Of a DNA stretch of 8,931 bases, positions 8,032-8,931 are shown in pieces. The notes beneath the pieces are model-generated. The model was not told where the DNA came from and ran no database searches. It saw only the letters and a list, made by a program, of their open reading frames with translations. How positions within the stretch are numbered: position 1 is the first letter of the stretch; the number at the start of each line of letters is the position of its first letter. The DNA comes from Bradymonadales bacterium (lineage in GTDB: Bacteria; Myxococcota; Bradymonadia; REDH01), in contig CANKLS010000051.1 in NCBI GenBank assembly GCA_947483645.1, forward strand, positions 1-8,931, written 5' to 3'. The position numbers and the translations under genes were made by a program.

Positions 8032-8574
8032 ATGCCTGTGACCGTCCGCATCACCGAGCGCCCCGCGCGCACCCTCCGCGTCCAGGCCTACATCCCGGAG
8101 GTCATCCGCGGCCTCTCCGTGACCACGCGGCAGATGCTCCGAAACCTCTTCGGTGGCAAAGACATCACCACCATCCAGTATCCCGAGGTCAAGCGGCGCT
8201 ACCCCGAGCGCTACCGCGGCCTCCACCGCCTCATGCACCGCGACGACGGCCAGGTGCGCTGCGTGGCCTGCATGTGCTGCTCCACCGCCTGCCCCGCCAA
8301 CTGCATCCACATCGTGGCGGCCGAGCACGACGACAACGGGATTGAGAAGTATCCCGCGACCTTCGTCATCGACGAGCTCCGCTGCATCGTCTGCGGCTTC
8401 TGCGTGGAGGCCTGCCCCTGCGACGCTATTCGCATGGACTCAGGCGTGCATGTGCAGCCCTTCCTCGACCGCGACACCGCCTTCTTCGACAAGGGCGAAC
8501 TCCTGAGCCGGGGCACAGCCTCTGAGGCTGTTCAGGGCGGTACCTTCAAGGGCAGCAGCGACAGCCACCATTGA
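8032..8574 (+). CDS. nuoI: NADH-quinone oxidoreductase subunit I (two [4Fe-4S] ferredoxin)
   Basis: The 180-residue protein carries clusters N6a and N6b, which bridge NuoG to NuoB. The first CxxCxxCxxxCP motif uses C77, C80, C83 and C87, with an additional C82 beside it; the second uses C118, C121, C124 and C128. The N-terminal RYPERYRGLHRL is the usual lead-in. C130 in CPCDAI stands where Val is common, and C92 is a further extra cysteine. The C-terminal tail after about residue 160 is Ser/Gly/His-rich and not conserved in the family as I know it. The stop at 8572-8574 overlaps the next start by one base. Confidence 0.96.
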   Translation: MPVTVRITERPARTLRVQAYIPEVIRGLSVTTRQMLRNLFGGKDITTIQYPEVKRRYPERYRGLHRLMHRDDGQVRCVACMCCSTACPANCIHIVAAEHDDNGIEKYPATFVIDELRCIVCGFCVEACPCDAIRMDSGVHVQPFLDRDTAFFDKGELLSRGTASEAVQGGTFKGSSDSHH

Positions 8575-8931
8575 TGGATGCGGCCGGCCGTCGCACGCCT
8601 CGCCTGCTCGCCTTCGCAGCGATTCTGCTGCTGGCGGGACTGACGGCCTTCTCCTTCTGGTCGCAGTGGTATGATGCCCAGCGCATGCCGACGCCGGAGG
8701 TTATCGCCCAGGGCAACGCCGCGCTGATGAAGGAGTTTGCGCCGGGCGACGCCATCCGCGTGCGGCCGCAGTGGTTCGACGGCCCCATCGTGGGCGTGGG
8801 CCCCAAGCCCATCCTCTACGGTCTCGACCTCGACCCCTACGACCGCCACCGCTTCAAGCGGCTCTGGCTGCTCTCCTCGTGGGACCATGACGAGAAGGCC
8901 GCCATCGACCGCGGCGCCTGGCTGGGCGCCG
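8574..8931 (+). CDS. Unknown single-pass membrane protein, 3'-truncated by the window end
   Basis: The frame begins at ATG 8574, whose first base is the last base of the nuoI stop (TGATG), and stays open to the last base, giving 119 codons so far. I do not recognise the family. An N-terminal basic segment (R6, R7, R10) precedes one hydrophobic helix at about 11-29, consistent with a signal anchor and a periplasmic domain. That part contains FAPGDAIRVRPQWFDGP, then GVGPKPILYGLDLDPYDRHR and KRLWLLSSWDHDEKAAI, a soluble-looking region rich in Asp, Arg and Trp. Codon use matches the neighbours. The overlap implies translation coupled to nuoI; no clear ribosome binding site is visible. NuoJ, the usual next gene, is a multi-pass protein of about five helices and does not fit. 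Function cannot be stated. Confidence 0.75.
   Translation, partial: MDAAGRRTPRLLAFAAILLLAGLTAFSFWSQWYDAQRMPTPEVIAQGNAALMKEFAPGDAIRVRPQWFDGPIVGVGPKPILYGLDLDPYDRHRFKRLWLLSSWDHDEKAAIDRGAWLGA

Noticed and set aside
8571..8931. NuoJ as the identity of the final frame
   Set aside because: NuoJ should show about five membrane helices; only one is visible in the first 119 codons, followed by a charged, soluble-looking stretch.

Overview
The window is GC-rich, densely coding DNA, and every supportable gene lies on the + strand. Almost all codons end in C or G. The likely source is a Gram-negative bacterium of the old deltaproteobacterial kind, probably Myxococcota or a relative. I infer this from the LexA recognition-helix stretch (STNGVNDHLKALERKG), the split nuoC and nuoD genes, a short NuoG and the base composition. 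No rRNA or marker gene is present to confirm it.

Layout: (1) Positions 1-1797 hold the 3' part of a gene for an exported, probably lipid-anchored protein. It has three LysM peptidoglycan-binding domains and a C-terminal serine beta-lactamase/transpeptidase-like domain. (2) An 84-bp gap carries a perfect inverted repeat that looks like a LexA operator, then lexA (1882-2571), the SOS repressor. (3) A 134-bp gap contains a consensus -35 box. (4) From 2706 a tightly packed operon encodes respiratory complex I subunits in the order nuoA-B-C-D-G-H-I. Most junctions overlap or are separated by only a few bases. (5) The last reading frame, 8574 to the window end, overlaps nuoI by one base and encodes an unrecognised single-pass membrane protein instead of the expected NuoJ.

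Together the nuo genes supply the quinone-reducing and electron-wiring part of complex I: NuoB, C, D and I, plus NuoG with all of its cluster ligands. They also supply two membrane subunits, NuoA and NuoH. The NADH-input subunits NuoE/NuoF and the proton-pumping subunits NuoJ-N are not in the window. They must be encoded elsewhere, lie beyond the window edge, or be replaced. The two upstream genes concern the cell wall and the DNA-damage response and have no evident functional link to complex I.

I found no tRNA, rRNA, CRISPR array, insertion sequence or phage gene. Most of the window is conventional. The points most worth a second look are the LysM/beta-lactamase-like fusion with paired cysteines, the lexA operator, the nuoD-nuoG junction lacking EF, the short NuoG that keeps the N7 ligands, the cysteine-bearing insertion in NuoH, an AT-rich patch inside nuoD, and the unknown gene coupled to nuoI.
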